A stretch of 45,650 nucleotides of DNA, taken from IMG/VR virus record IMGVR_UViG_3300025674_000078, positions 1 through 45,650 of that record, one strand, 5' to 3'. The notes under the pieces are model-generated. The model was not told where the DNA came from. It was given only the letters and a program-made list of their open reading frames with translations, and did no database searches. Positions 14,849 through 25,600 of this stretch are shown piece by piece. Position 1 is the stretch's first letter. Each line of letters begins with the position of its first letter. Both the position numbers and the translations under genes were made by a program. The DNA is from a virus.

Positions 14849-17822
14849 AATTAGTCTGCCCCCTCCTGTTTACGATATCATCATATAGTGAGCTTTCACC
14901 TCCACTAGGCGAGACTAATGATGTCCCCTCCAAATCATCTGTAATTCCTCTAGACGATACCGACTTCAGCCTACCTAGCTGCTCGGGAGACAGAGTCGAA
15001 TCCAGTACCGTATCTTCTACCGGAGGAGAATTGTCCCCGAGCTTAGATTCCAGACTGATAGACAGAACCCTGTCTCCATCAAAAAGAGTACGTTCTTGAT
15101 CGAAAGGATCGGGTATAGTGTCGTCATACACACCGAGAGTAGTATCGAGGTTGAACCCAGAATCCAGCGTCTTCCACTCCCTATAAGCCGGCTTAACAGC
15201 TCCGTCTATGATATCTTCTGCCAGCTCTCTATTCACTCTTAGTAATCTAGCGAGATCGGGTATGTTCTGAAATGCCAGAGATATAGGAGTGGTGACATTA
15301 ACACCCACCCTTGGGCCGTCTTTAACCTGATCGAGACGTTTAGTGAATTTGTAGATATCTCTTATAGCCTGCGAGTTCTCCCTCACATCTCGTATTAGGA
15401 GGGGCAGGATAGCCAGTTCTTCGCCATATCCGATACCCCTCAGAAACCTATATAGCGCATCGATTAACTTTTTCTCAATCGACTCTATTCTAGTGATATT
15501 GTTATCCGCCACCTTAAGCGATTTTTCTACCGCTTCGAAGGTATAAGTAAGCTCGGACTCCTTATCGACCTGGTCAGCGTATCTCGATGAGAAATACTTC
15601 TCAGCCATTTCACCCACCCTAGAGATCTCCCTAATCGATGCGCTTAGGTTTCTTATATTGCCCGGCAACAGCTCTTCCCCTACTCCGGTAAAAGACAGCC
15701 CCTGGTCCTCGGCTATCGGGCCGGCATTATTCTCCAAGGGATTACCCTCAGCGGCATAAGAATTCGCGTTATTTGATGTCATAGAGCCGCACTTCTCGAT
15801 TAAATTATTGCCATCGCTATCCTCCCCATGCTCGGTCTTTCTGCACTTAGGATCACAGGGGCAGCCCAGGGACCCCGATGAGCCAAACAACCCTGTTAGA
15901 CCTTTGACCCCCGATATTATAGTCTTAGCCGCGCTGAATCCACCTCCAATAACTTTGTCTAGGTTATTTAGACCTATGCCCCCATTGCCCAATAGATCCT
16001 GAGCAACACTAGCCAGGCCAGACACCCCGAGAGCAGTGGTAGCGAGGGTAGGTATTGCATTAGCGGGTGCTGGGAGCTTCGAAATCTGGTCCAGGTTACC
16101 CATTGATCCGAACAGCTTAGGTATCTCACCCAGAGAGCCCGAAGAGAGGCCCGTCGCCAATGTCGACAGTAGTTGCGGAGTTACAACGTTGTTTCCTATA
16201 GCACCATTAACCGTCCCACTTACTGCGGCAAGGAGGCCGCCGCCAGAAGCCGAGTTTAGGATATTTCCAAGCGAGCTGGGATAAGCGGAGGTCAACAGGT
16301 CTTTAGCTATCCCCACCACAGGCGATACATATCTGTTGACTTCAGGCGGCAATTGATCCAGACCTATGGCAACTGCGCTGTCCACAGCTCCCATTATTCC
16401 TCCGCTCATTAGTCCGGTCATCACCGACGCTGCCTGAGGGTTAATCGACAACATCGCGTTTCGCAGAGTACTCTGTCCGATCGATAAGAGGGCGGAATCC
16501 AAGTCTCCCCCAGTCACCCCGTTAACGAGTGCGTCTGCCGCACTTCCAACACCGGTAAGTGCCTGTGCCGTAGCAGGGGTCAACGATCCATCCCGGTCCA
16601 GATCTTCTCTGATCAACTGAGTTATTGTTTCTACGGGAATGCCTGTCTTTTTTCTCAACGCCTCGTTAGCGACCCTTCTCATTGTCTGGGCTCCGTCGAA
16701 GGCGGTAGCGGGCACGAGACCTGCGAGACGTAGCAGCTCTTTGAGCCTGGGGTCTGTCCCGGTAATATCAATATCCGCTATGGCGGTGTCGAAGGCGACT
16801 TCTGCTATCTCTGGTTCTTTGGCCCAGTCATCCGCAGACATGGGGCTTTCAGACAAAGTTTCAATAGGGTTAAATCCTGTTGTGAATTGAATCCTTGTAA
16901 GAGGGGGTTCTTTGCTAAAAAATTGATGAGGTATACGCCTCCCCTGCCGTACCCAGAGCAGCAGCCCCTGATATCTTTGACAGACTATGAACTCTGAGTT
17001 ATTGCCGTCATCCAGCACAGCTTCCATGCCATGGACCTTCTCACTGCATTTTGGCAACGTGGTTCGGAAAAATACTGGCGGAGCGCTTTGGGGTAACCAA
17101 GAGAAGTTTTTATTCTCATCCCTCCTACATACCATAGAAGTGGTACGGAATCTCCTGTCTTCAGTAAATTCATGATCTTCTCCAAGCAATGACTCATTGC
17201 ATTCAGGTATTCCCGGGTTTCTCTCCTGAGCCTGAGTAACAGCAGAGGTAGTTTCGTTTCCCGGGTTAATTCCTTTCTCTACCCAAAGCCCGCTTGTAAT
17301 CGATTTCCAAGACCAGGCGGGTTTACTTCCCGCCTGATTACTTGTACGTCTAAGGCAGACAACCACATCCTGGTTCATCTCATTGCTGAGGATGTACATC
17401 CGCCCCTCATTTCCCTCATTACATTTCATCCCCGAATCTGTAGTCTCATTCCAGACCGCAGTACTTTCGTCGATGATGGGAAGTTGCAGAGGGTTTCCTG
17501 AAACCCCGATGTCCGGATCGTTTCTTATAACCCCTACGACATACATATTCTCCGACCTGCCATTAGTCTTGCCGACCAGCACTTTTGAGCCGATATACCT
17601 CGCGCTCAGTACCCCCTTATTCGATCCGGACACAGGTATCCACTGGGAGACAATCCCATCCTCAGTGGTAACCTTCACCCGACCTAGCTTCAGCGGGTCA
17701 TTGATATCGGAGATGACTGCCTCTTCGTTGAAGGGGTCGGCGTAGGGAACTCCCAGAGTTTCAATAATTCTAGTCTGAGCTCTGGCCATATTTGCCAGAG
17801 GCTTGAAAGGATTTTCAGCCAT
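14841..17822 (-). CDS. Baseplate protein with N-terminal OB-fold spike domain
   Basis: 993 residues. Residues about 30-110 resemble the gp5/gpV/gp45 OB fold: ISDINDPLKLGRVKV, then WIPVSG, then VGKTNGRSENMYVVGVI. About 110-330 is cysteine- and tryptophan-containing sequence with several CxR repeats. About 390-650 is Gly/Ala/Leu-rich and likely an extended helical or amphipathic region, ending in a small cysteine cluster (CPCDPKCRK, about 655). The remainder is helical. In contractile-tail phages, OB-fold proteins sit at the central spike. The length is far above the usual spike, so it probably combines several baseplate roles. Confidence 0.7.
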   Translation of the reverse strand: MAENPFKPLANMARAQTRIIETLGVPYADPFNEEAVISDINDPLKLGRVKVTTEDGIVSQWIPVSGSNKGVLSARYIGSKVLVGKTNGRSENMYVVGVIRNDPDIGVSGNPLQLPIIDESTAVWNETTDSGMKCNEGNEGRMYILSNEMNQDVVVCLRRTSNQAGSKPAWSWKSITSGLWVEKGINPGNETTSAVTQAQERNPGIPECNESLLGEDHEFTEDRRFRTTSMVCRRDENKNFSWLPQSAPPVFFRTTLPKCSEKVHGMEAVLDDGNNSEFIVCQRYQGLLLWVRQGRRIPHQFFSKEPPLTRIQFTTGFNPIETLSESPMSADDWAKEPEIAEVAFDTAIADIDITGTDPRLKELLRLAGLVPATAFDGAQTMRRVANEALRKKTGIPVETITQLIREDLDRDGSLTPATAQALTGVGSAADALVNGVTGGDLDSALLSIGQSTLRNAMLSINPQAASVMTGLMSGGIMGAVDSAVAIGLDQLPPEVNRYVSPVVGIAKDLLTSAYPSSLGNILNSASGGGLLAAVSGTVNGAIGNNVVTPQLLSTLATGLSSGSLGEIPKLFGSMGNLDQISKLPAPANAIPTLATTALGVSGLASVAQDLLGNGGIGLNNLDKVIGGGFSAAKTIISGVKGLTGLFGSSGSLGCPCDPKCRKTEHGEDSDGNNLIEKCGSMTSNNANSYAAEGNPLENNAGPIAEDQGLSFTGVGEELLPGNIRNLSASIREISRVGEMAEKYFSSRYADQVDKESELTYTFEAVEKSLKVADNNITRIESIEKKLIDALYRFLRGIGYGEELAILPLLIRDVRENSQAIRDIYKFTKRLDQVKDGPRVGVNVTTPISLAFQNIPDLARLLRVNRELAEDIIDGAVKPAYREWKTLDSGFNLDTTLGVYDDTIPDPFDQERTLFDGDRVLSISLESKLGDNSPPVEDTVLDSTLSPEQLGRLKSVSSRGITDDLEGTSLVSPSGGESSLYDDIVNRRGQTNCE

Positions 17823-19719
17823 TAGGTTCGAATAGGATGTCGTCAGCTACTAAGAGATCTGCTGCCGAGTAAGCGTACTGGACGCGTTTTATAGAAGTAC
17901 ATGGTACGTAATTCTCTAGGACGCTAACAGTAGCGTCCCACGTACGTCCATTTCTATTATAGTAAAAAGGCATACGAATAACAACAGTATTGGCAGACTC
18001 TTCATCTTGAGATGTCGATATATCGGCTATGAGCTGGTTGGGGAAATTACCCACCTCGGCGTCGGAGTCAGTCCCCACACGGAGCACATCGGTGATCAGA
18101 GGGAGATTTACCGGAGCGGTGGACTCATTAGCCCTCAGGCCGCTTTTGACGCTGAAAGTACCATCTTCGGTATTGTACACCATTTCTTCCGGACTAGGGG
18201 CTTTGATATTAAGTACCCAGAACATGAACAGGAGGGATATCAGGCTACCCCGAGACGGTAATAGTCCGGGCCATTGGGAAACATCGACCTTTAGCGAATT
18301 AAACTGAGATAGCGAAGTCAGCTCTGTGTCCGAATCATACCCCTTGGAGATGTATCTGTAGGCCGTGGTAACTTCGCCAGTACTCTGATCCACACTGAGC
18401 TGCTCGATGGACGATTTATCTATCAACCTGAAGGTGTCAGTATCAGGATCTTTAGTCCACAGAGAATCCTCCTCCAGCATGTTTACATGGGCATTTTTTA
18501 ATATCTTTCTTTTCACCCCACTAGGCCATTCTATATTCCACAGCCCGCCAATAAACCCGAAATGCTGCGCTAACCAGTCCAGGTTCAAGGGATAACAAGT
18601 ATCCGGATTAAGAGTATTTCGATAAAACCTATCAACACTCAGTTTCGACCCGGAGAGTAGATCATCGGTACCAGAAGTTAGCCACTTAGCCGCTGTATCT
18701 TCACCCTCCCTGTTATACGCTCCTTCGACTCCAGGGAGTCTATTATACACGGGACGTGAGATATCGGCATCTTCCGACACCCTGGCATGCCTCATTCTGC
18801 TCCTAGCTATTTGTACGCAGCAAGAGTACAGTGTGGAGAGGGAGTTATAGCAGGATATCAAGAATTCTCTGTTGTTAATCAAAAACCTATCAAGCCACAC
18901 CGCATTGATTTCTTTCTCGATAAATTCATACCACACAGGGTCTACTTCGCCTTTCAAGTAACCCAGCAGTCTGTCTTTAATCTCCGGTTCAGCTCTAACT
19001 TCTAGGAAGTTCTGACCTATAATCGACCGGACAAAGTCATCCACACTATCGGTAATAGCGCGAACTTCTAGATTTCCATACGACCGGAGTATAGCTCGGC
19101 GTATAAAAGACTCCGAGGTGTAAGTGTTTGGTGGCAGATATACAGTAGAGGATATGCTAGCCACTCTATCCACATTAATCTCCCCCGCTCCAGCGGGGAG
19201 TTTGTAAATTCCCTTCGTAATACTCTGAAGCTCTACGGATTCCCTGCCAAATACGAAATAGTATAAGCCGGACACTGTCAGAGAGTCGTATCTCCACTTC
19301 TCCCCACTAACCCTGCTCAGGGTGCCTATGCGGCATTTTCCAACTTCACACTTAACATCTGTTCCTTCGGAACAAGTTGTCCCTATCATCGTGCAGTTCT
19401 CGTATCCTCCTTTTACCGGAAATCCATGACCAAGGACTGTCGAGTTGCTATCGAGCAGAGTCGGTAGAATATGACTATGAGATACAGATTTATACCTATA
19501 TCCGTCTACACTCCTCTCGCCATAAACCGAGTCGATAACACCGTCTCTGGTTTCTACTATAGGGGTGGAGAGAAAGTTGATATTACCTATCTTGTTCTGG
19601 AAGATCTTACTTGATCGGCGATTCCTAAATTCATAGGTAACTTTTCCCGACCCTACACTGAAGGCCGGTGACCTATACTTCTTCCCCTTCTCCCTATCCC
19701 AAACGCTATTAGACAACAT
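17815..19719 (-). CDS. Baseplate wedge protein, P2 I-like
   Basis: 634 residues. Residues about 373-410 (YPLNLDWLAQHFGFIGG then WNIEWPSGVKRKILKNAH) resemble the core of the phage tail protein I family, in which a 'LPWLAW...W...R.LI..A' pattern is conserved. The rest is unassigned. It directly follows the J-like gene, and the order J then I is also that of P2-like baseplates, which supports the call. It overlaps both neighbours by a few bases (8 with the OB-fold gene, 11 with the J-like gene), so the three are probably translated in concert. Confidence 0.55.
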   Translation of the reverse strand: MLSNSVWDREKGKKYRSPAFSVGSGKVTYEFRNRRSSKIFQNKIGNINFLSTPIVETRDGVIDSVYGERSVDGYRYKSVSHSHILPTLLDSNSTVLGHGFPVKGGYENCTMIGTTCSEGTDVKCEVGKCRIGTLSRVSGEKWRYDSLTVSGLYYFVFGRESVELQSITKGIYKLPAGAGEINVDRVASISSTVYLPPNTYTSESFIRRAILRSYGNLEVRAITDSVDDFVRSIIGQNFLEVRAEPEIKDRLLGYLKGEVDPVWYEFIEKEINAVWLDRFLINNREFLISCYNSLSTLYSCCVQIARSRMRHARVSEDADISRPVYNRLPGVEGAYNREGEDTAAKWLTSGTDDLLSGSKLSVDRFYRNTLNPDTCYPLNLDWLAQHFGFIGGLWNIEWPSGVKRKILKNAHVNMLEEDSLWTKDPDTDTFRLIDKSSIEQLSVDQSTGEVTTAYRYISKGYDSDTELTSLSQFNSLKVDVSQWPGLLPSRGSLISLLFMFWVLNIKAPSPEEMVYNTEDGTFSVKSGLRANESTAPVNLPLITDVLRVGTDSDAEVGNFPNQLIADISTSQDEESANTVVIRMPFYYNRNGRTWDATVSVLENYVPCTSIKRVQYAYSAADLLVADDILFEPNG

Positions 19720-21001
19720 CGTACAAATTATCGTAGGTGTAAGTTAATACGCTATAGTCGATTACTGAGACCAGGGAGACTATCGACCGGTAAAGCTTAA
19801 ATGCCGAGGTAGAATTGGCCACTACAAGTGGGTCGGTGGATGTTTTGGATACAGCCCGCCCATATGAATACGTACACACCGTGCCGTCAGCAGACTCGGT
19901 GCCTAAGAATCTTCCACAAATCCCATCAGTAGCACCGATTATAGTGGGGTCTAACAGCATTTCTTTTATGTCCATGGTCCTGACGTCTTGTACAAAATCT
20001 AGATCAAGGATCTCCCTTAGCACCGTTGACACAGAGAGATTGTTACCAAGCCCAATCTGAACCGGACTGATGTAGTCTACTAGCAGGGACTGGATCTGAC
20101 CGGCTAAGGTGTCGGTGAAAGTAGTAGTTTCCTGCGGATTCCAAGAAACACTTATGACAGATTCTACTGGCAATATGGAAGGAGAAGACAGGTAGACATT
20201 CACATCGAGAGGTACGCGATCTCTCAGAGAGGTGAGCAGGAGGGATTGCGTGGGTGTTGACAATTCGCTACCATCCTCGCCACCCGCTATGATAAAAACT
20301 CCCCTGGAATCGTTTCCAAACCTCTCCTCATAGGTCATTACTTTGATAATTTCGGCCTCAGGAGCTACCAGAGCTACTTCTTGCTCCAGATCACTACGGG
20401 AGGTGAGATTTCTCCTGCCCATGAGCTGAAAAGCCCTGGTCTTCATCTCATCCACAGTCTCCAGATCCTGGCCGCCTGTGGCAGGAGAATTATTAGTGAT
20501 AGAGTCGAGGCCGAGGAAATTCCTTTCTATCCGATTGATAGAACCGGAGGGCACGTTATATACTTCGCCCCATTTCTCGGACTGAGCGGTAACTACGGCA
20601 GAGTCTTCGGTCATCCTAACCTGGTCGAGGAGGGTATAGACTTGGCCGCCATCGGCATAGACTTTCGTCCCCGGAGGTATGGTGACAGGCCTACTGTAGC
20701 CGGGAACACGGAACAGAGTGATATCTACCAGGGCACGGGAACCTATTCGCCTCTGAATGCCAAAATTCCTCAGCCATTGAATACTAACTGCCTCGGGCAT
20801 AGAGTTAAGATAGTAGAGCAGTTCTGCCTGAGCGAATCCTTGCCCCTCGCTAATCGCGGCCAGAGGGGAAGCTGGAGTAAAATCGGTCAACTGACCGCCC
20901 GACTCTACAAACATCCGAGTCTGTATAGCCCTGACAATATCGTTGGTGTTACGACTGTCTATCTGAAGCGGTAATAGTGGTCCGTAGATTTCAGTTGCCA
21001 T
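19709..21001 (-). CDS. Baseplate J-like protein (T4 gp6/P2 J family)
   Basis: 430 residues. Recognisable J-family features: N-terminal helical ISEGQGFAQAELLYYLNSMPEA, the IPPGTKVYADGGQVYTLLD segment, VPSGSINRI, the hallmark ETVDEMKTRAFQL and SRSDLEQEVALVAPE (about 183-216), and the C-terminal LREILDLDFVQDV. These proteins form the wedge ring of contractile-tail baseplates. It starts two bases before the stop of the upstream gene region ends and overlaps the I-like gene by 11 bases. This is one of the clearest assignments in the operon. Confidence 0.9.
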   Translation of the reverse strand: MATEIYGPLLPLQIDSRNTNDIVRAIQTRMFVESGGQLTDFTPASPLAAISEGQGFAQAELLYYLNSMPEAVSIQWLRNFGIQRRIGSRALVDITLFRVPGYSRPVTIPPGTKVYADGGQVYTLLDQVRMTEDSAVVTAQSEKWGEVYNVPSGSINRIERNFLGLDSITNNSPATGGQDLETVDEMKTRAFQLMGRRNLTSRSDLEQEVALVAPEAEIIKVMTYEERFGNDSRGVFIIAGGEDGSELSTPTQSLLLTSLRDRVPLDVNVYLSSPSILPVESVISVSWNPQETTTFTDTLAGQIQSLLVDYISPVQIGLGNNLSVSTVLREILDLDFVQDVRTMDIKEMLLDPTIIGATDGICGRFLGTESADGTVCTYSYGRAVSKTSTDPLVVANSTSAFKLYRSIVSLVSVIDYSVLTYTYDNLYDVV

Positions 21002-21003
21002 AT

Positions 21004-22014
21004 TTAACTCTCAAAAGTTGTCGATCTAGTCCGAGAAGAATAAGGTAGCCCGGTATCAGCGTTGTCAGATTCATAGTCGGGCACTAAACTGGTATCGATA
21101 AAATCACCGTTAGAATCGGTAGCCGGATCGTAGATGGTGTATCCGTTGATATCGACCACTAGTTCTGAAATATCTACATTGTACATGGCCTGATCCGCTT
21201 CGCTAAGGGCTCCGAAACCGCTCAAGTCTTTTAGTGTGTTGATGGTTCCCAGGCCGGAGAGGGGGCGGAAGACTTTACTTAGATCGGAGATATCGGAGGG
21301 GGAGATTGTATCTACGATGTCCGGCCTACTTAGTGATTCTAAAGGCTCGGTAGTAGAATATCCTACATATCCGTCCTGAACCGACTTTGCCAGTGTCTGC
21401 GGTATATCGATAGAAGTATTACTGAGGCCGGGGTAGGCTATGTTAGAAAAGTACTGATCGGGTGTTAGATATCCTGTGTCGAAAGATACCCCCCGGTAGT
21501 CAGCGGCCATATCGATGCTGTCATCAAGCTGTATTCGACTGCCCTCTGGCAACTTATCCAGCTTATTGTGCGCCATAGACGAGGCGAGACGGGAAAAGAG
21601 GTTGAGGTCGGGATTTAAAGACTCGAGACTAGTCTTTACTCTCTGGCTGTCTAAGGGTATACCGATATAGTCCATTGCATCGGTTAATGAATACTCGTAG
21701 CTTGAAGATTCGTTATAGGATTGGGAGACAGATTCGTAAAGGTCATTGGCTATATCGCTCACAGACTTGTACTGACTATCGACGTATCGGGAGAATTCTC
21801 CTCCTTCATTATACTCCTGAGTAAGAGTCGATATGAGATCGGATAATTCTATGCCATTTTTTACAATCTCAGAGGGTGCCGCAGCGCCAAGAACCCTAAT
21901 CGGACTCTTCGACCTAACCTGATTTGCTACTTCAGGATACCTGTCTGCAAAACCATATGCCACTGCGGCGAGATTAGATATTGTAGACCAGGAATCTGTT
22001 AAATAGGTTGCCAC
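21004..22014 (-). CDS. Unknown virion protein, first gene of the leftward baseplate operon
   Basis: 336 residues from a GTG start at 22014. No recognised domain, signal or membrane segment. Acidic and serine-rich, with many tyrosines and short helices. The C-terminal part (YTIYDPATDSNGD, then PDYESDNADTGLPYSSR) looks disordered. It lies 23 bases from the leftward copy of the palindromic GTTGAAAGC motif and two bases ahead of the baseplate J gene, so a baseplate or tail-associated role is likely from position alone. Confidence 0.65.
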   Translation of the reverse strand: MATYLTDSWSTISNLAAVAYGFADRYPEVANQVRSKSPIRVLGAAAPSEIVKNGIELSDLISTLTQEYNEGGEFSRYVDSQYKSVSDIANDLYESVSQSYNESSSYEYSLTDAMDYIGIPLDSQRVKTSLESLNPDLNLFSRLASSMAHNKLDKLPEGSRIQLDDSIDMAADYRGVSFDTGYLTPDQYFSNIAYPGLSNTSIDIPQTLAKSVQDGYVGYSTTEPLESLSRPDIVDTISPSDISDLSKVFRPLSGLGTINTLKDLSGFGALSEADQAMYNVDISELVVDINGYTIYDPATDSNGDFIDTSLVPDYESDNADTGLPYSSRTRSTTFES

Positions 22015-22037
22015 AGCGATACTTGTCCCACTACCAT

Positions 22038-22055
22038 GCTTTCAACGTTGAAAGC
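22038..22055. promoter_or_regulatory. Back-to-back GTTGAAAGC motifs (candidate bidirectional late promoter)
   Basis: Perfect 18-bp palindrome GCTTTCAACGTTGAAAGC, identical to 4420-4437. The leftward copy continues ATGGTAG (gene start 22014) and the rightward copy continues AGAGTAGG (gene start 22083). It would feed both the 11-kb leftward baseplate/terminase unit and the rightward fibre genes. Confidence 0.78.
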
Positions 22056-22082
22056 AGAGTAGGAATGTGAATTAAGTAAGCT

Positions 22083-22607
22083 ATGGAAGCTACCGTACAG
22101 ATTTTAAGTACACCGTTGCCAGGAGAAGAGCCGTTCATCGGAGATGCTGAGGAATCCGAACTCATCGCCAATTCTTCCGATGGCAGGTTGTGGATAGGTA
22201 ATGTCTCCGGTAACCCAGTCGAGCTGGGCGGATCGTGTGTCAATAGGCCGATTAATGGTAACTTATTCTCCGGGAACTACCTCGACCTCGATGTTACCAA
22301 TCCAGATAACATGCCGATTCCAGTTCCCGACCCAAACAATGTCCCGCCGGGGTTTTACAGAGAACTACGCATTCTTCTCCGCTTTGTTGGCAACCCTTTA
22401 GAGACTTTGACAACCTACTTCGACTACGACGTCGACTGGGGCGACCCCTCCTTCTGGTCAGCTAATCAAGAGACCTGGGGCGGTCTAAATAGCCAGTACT
22501 CATCTCCTCTCGATTTCTACGCAAAGTCCGGTTCCGTAGCCATGATCGAACTTAGCTGCTTCGGTCCTTCTCCTGCTTGGAGAGCAAGACTACTATGGGC
22601 GAAATGA
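22083..22607 (+). CDS. Fibre-associated structural protein
   Basis: 174 residues. The N-terminal segment (ELIANSSDGRLWIGNVSGNPVELGG, about 26-50) is the 'N.sdGrLfvGn..G.pvel' pattern found at attachment ends of phage fibres. The C-terminal half is aromatic-rich (VDWGDPSFWSANQETWGG) with no known family. It precedes the giant S74 fibre and starts 27 bases after the rightward half of the palindromic motif. An adaptor or short fibre is the likely role. This is inferred. Confidence 0.65.
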   Translation: MEATVQILSTPLPGEEPFIGDAEESELIANSSDGRLWIGNVSGNPVELGGSCVNRPINGNLFSGNYLDLDVTNPDNMPIPVPDPNNVPPGFYRELRILLRFVGNPLETLTTYFDYDVDWGDPSFWSANQETWGGLNSQYSSPLDFYAKSGSVAMIELSCFGPSPAWRARLLWAK

Positions 22608-22616
22608 GTTGAAAGC
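22608..22616 (+). promoter_or_regulatory. GTTGAAAGC motif before the long fibre gene
   Basis: The motif follows the TGA stop of the previous gene with no gap, continues TAGTTAG, and lies 27 bases before the GTG start at 22644. Confidence 0.62.
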
Positions 22617-22643
22617 TAGTTAGAAAGTATTTATTGTTCGACT

Positions 22644-25600
22644 GTGGATCGTATCGTATTTCAGAACGGAAAGGCTGTTAGCAGTCAGTACCTCAATGAG
22701 GTCCAGAAAGGTGATAAGTTTACCGGCAATAGTCGGACGGACTACTATGCCGACCCTACGGCCGGAGATGAAGCGGGGTGGGAGATTGGCCAGAGAGATG
22801 GCATCAAGGATTGGGAAATCGCCGATCCCCGGGTAAATCAGGAATCCGCCCTGGGCCGATCCGCTCATGACGGCATCGTCTTAGGTTGGGATAGCGTGGC
22901 CGAATCCGTCGTAGTTCCCGGAACGCCTAGCACCCGGCCCGTAGGTGCCGGCGGCATCGGTGTCACCGTTGAAGCTGGTAGTTTTGTCGGCAGAGATGGA
23001 AATCCCGTCTCCTGGCCTAGACAAACTGTCCAGATCCTGGGCGGTGCGGATAGCGTCTCGTACCTCTACGTCCTCGATGACGGATCCGACCCCTTGTCGG
23101 TGTCGATGGGTAACAGTCTGCCTAGTGTAACAAGAGCGCACGTACCCCTTGCAAAACTAGTCCTTAATAGTACCGGAGACAGTCTTGCCACAGATCCTCA
23201 GACAAACGAAGTTGTCGGCACTGGATATATCGATCTTCGGCCCAATACGTTTGTAGGAAATCTTAACACTTACCCTCAAAACCTCACCAACACTACGGTA
23301 CAAAGTGCCGACTATACGGCCGATATCTGGGACCGAGTTATTATCGATACCAGCAGCGGCAGTGTTATCCTTACTCTGCCCGAATCACCCTCTGATTCCG
23401 ATCGCATCGCGGTAGTTGATATTTCCGGTACATTTGACCGGTTCCCTCTGATTATCCGCCAAAACCCCGCATCTCTCGAGCTGCTTAATAGTTCCAGCGA
23501 TGATTGGATCGTTAATATCCGTGACGCCCACTTAGAATTGTTTTACCATTCCGCCACCGGGCAGTGGAAATTCGAAGAAGCCCCTGGAGCCGAGTGCAAT
23601 CCGGTCCTAGGTAGCTTCCTATCTTGCGGTGGTCGAGAATTCATCGGTGATCGCACGGCGGTAGAATGTCCGGACGGAGCGGCGTTGCCCGCTAAATATC
23701 CCGAGCCTAGTGCAGGTGTATACAGCTTCGAACCGTCCCAGAGCGATCCGACTCTGGGTAAATGTTATCGGGTATATGACAACACCGTCGCGCTGTATGC
23801 TAACGGGACCGGCGGCCTGATTAGCATCGCTAACACCCCCCGGTGTGATAGAGAGGGGACGGCGAGCGCGATTTCTACTTCGCGTAATACCATCTTCGTC
23901 GACCCTAGCATCGGTGATGACTCCATAGGTAATGCTGGCTCTGAGGCAGGACGTCCTTTCCGTACCCTAGAACGAGCCCTTATCGAGGCGGTGAGGGAAT
24001 CCCGGCGTAGTGGTCAGGCCAATGACCGTTACGACAGAGTAATGATCGAGCTAGCCCCTGGGGACTACTACATTGATAATGCCCCTGGATCCTTAGCCCC
24101 CCTAGCGGTTACAGATGACACCGGCCTCATACAGAGGACTGACTCTGGCTACGAAGTAGGTAGCGTATCAGTTGGTGATAGAGTAGTCCATATTACCGTT
24201 GACGTCGGAGACTCGGTTAGTAATCAACCCCCCAGGGCGTTGAACTTAGGCCGCGTACTTTACAGCGAGTCGGGCGGGGTAGGTAATATCGCCAGGATTG
24301 AGAAAATCTCCCCCTCCAACTCCAACTGGGTAGTCACTCTAGAATATGTAAGGGGCGGATTCAATATTAACGATAAAATCTACTACGATAATTTGTCCGT
24401 AGTAAACCCACAGACCGGTGGTCTCATCGTCCCCCGGGGTATTTCGGTAGACGGCACCGACTTGAGGAAAGTTCGTCTCCGCCCTATGTATGTTCCCGAA
24501 CTTACTCCGGTCCAAAACGATCCGCAGTCAGAAAGAACTGCAATGCTAAAAGTTACAGGCGGTACGTACGTATCTCTTCTAACCTTCACTGATAACCCGC
24601 AGTATCCTCGTACTCACAATACCGTAACGTCAGTAGCGTTTGCGTCACAAGCAGAGATTAATGGAACTGGCACGGAAACCCCGTATTATGGTAGGATCAA
24701 CACGTTATTTAAAGACCTAGATGGCTGGGGTGCTGACGGCTTAGAAGCACTTCCTGCCGAAACAACAATCGTCGCACCTATCGCCGATAGCAAAACGAAT
24801 AGGGATAGGGACCTAGAGGAGAATCAGACCGGACTTAGAATAGACGGCGGTGACGGAAGAGACAATGCGCCTGTATCTTATCCCGGTGCTACCAGGATCC
24901 GTGACACTGACGGTTCAGTTATTCCCCTGCCCGATATCAACTCGACGAGATCAAGTTCTCCCTACGTCTTTAACTGCTCAGTCCGCTCCATCTTCGGCCT
25001 TAATGGTCTTTGGGCAGAAGGAAGCCGAGTAGCCGGCTTCAAATCGATGGTTACCGCTAACTTCACTCAAGTTAGCCTCCAAACCGACCCCAACTGCTTT
25101 ACTCCGACCACCTATTTCGAAGATCCTCCGACCAACAAGAGCAGTGGCACCGGTAAGCAGTACAAAACGTCGACCAACGACCCGTTTAAGTATCGTCACT
25201 TTGGTATGCGGGGCAGCAATGATGCCACGATCCAAATCGTGTCTGTGTTCGTTATCGGAAACAGTGATCATTTCGTATCGGAAAACGGTGCTGACCTATC
25301 TATTACCAACTCCTGCTCCGACTTCGGTGACATTTCCCTGAGAGGGATTGGCTATAAGGCAAAATCTTTTAGCCAAGATGAGGCGACAACAGCGCCTGGG
25401 TACAGTGGTACTCGGATTACCCAGATCATCCCTCCTCTGCCACTTAGCTATGACAATTTGCCTGATGGCAGACCTCCGACTCTCGAGGATATTGAAATCA
25501 ACACTGGGTTTACCATTGACTATGGTAAAACTCTCACCTATACCGTAGAAAATAAAACTCCCACCAATACGGCTCCCGGAACGATTAGGATTTATATCCA

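Noticed and set aside
20381-20974. Long open frame (197 aa) on the plus strand within the baseplate J gene
   Set aside because: It lies wholly antisense to a well-supported J-family gene, has no family features, no start context and no promoter motif.
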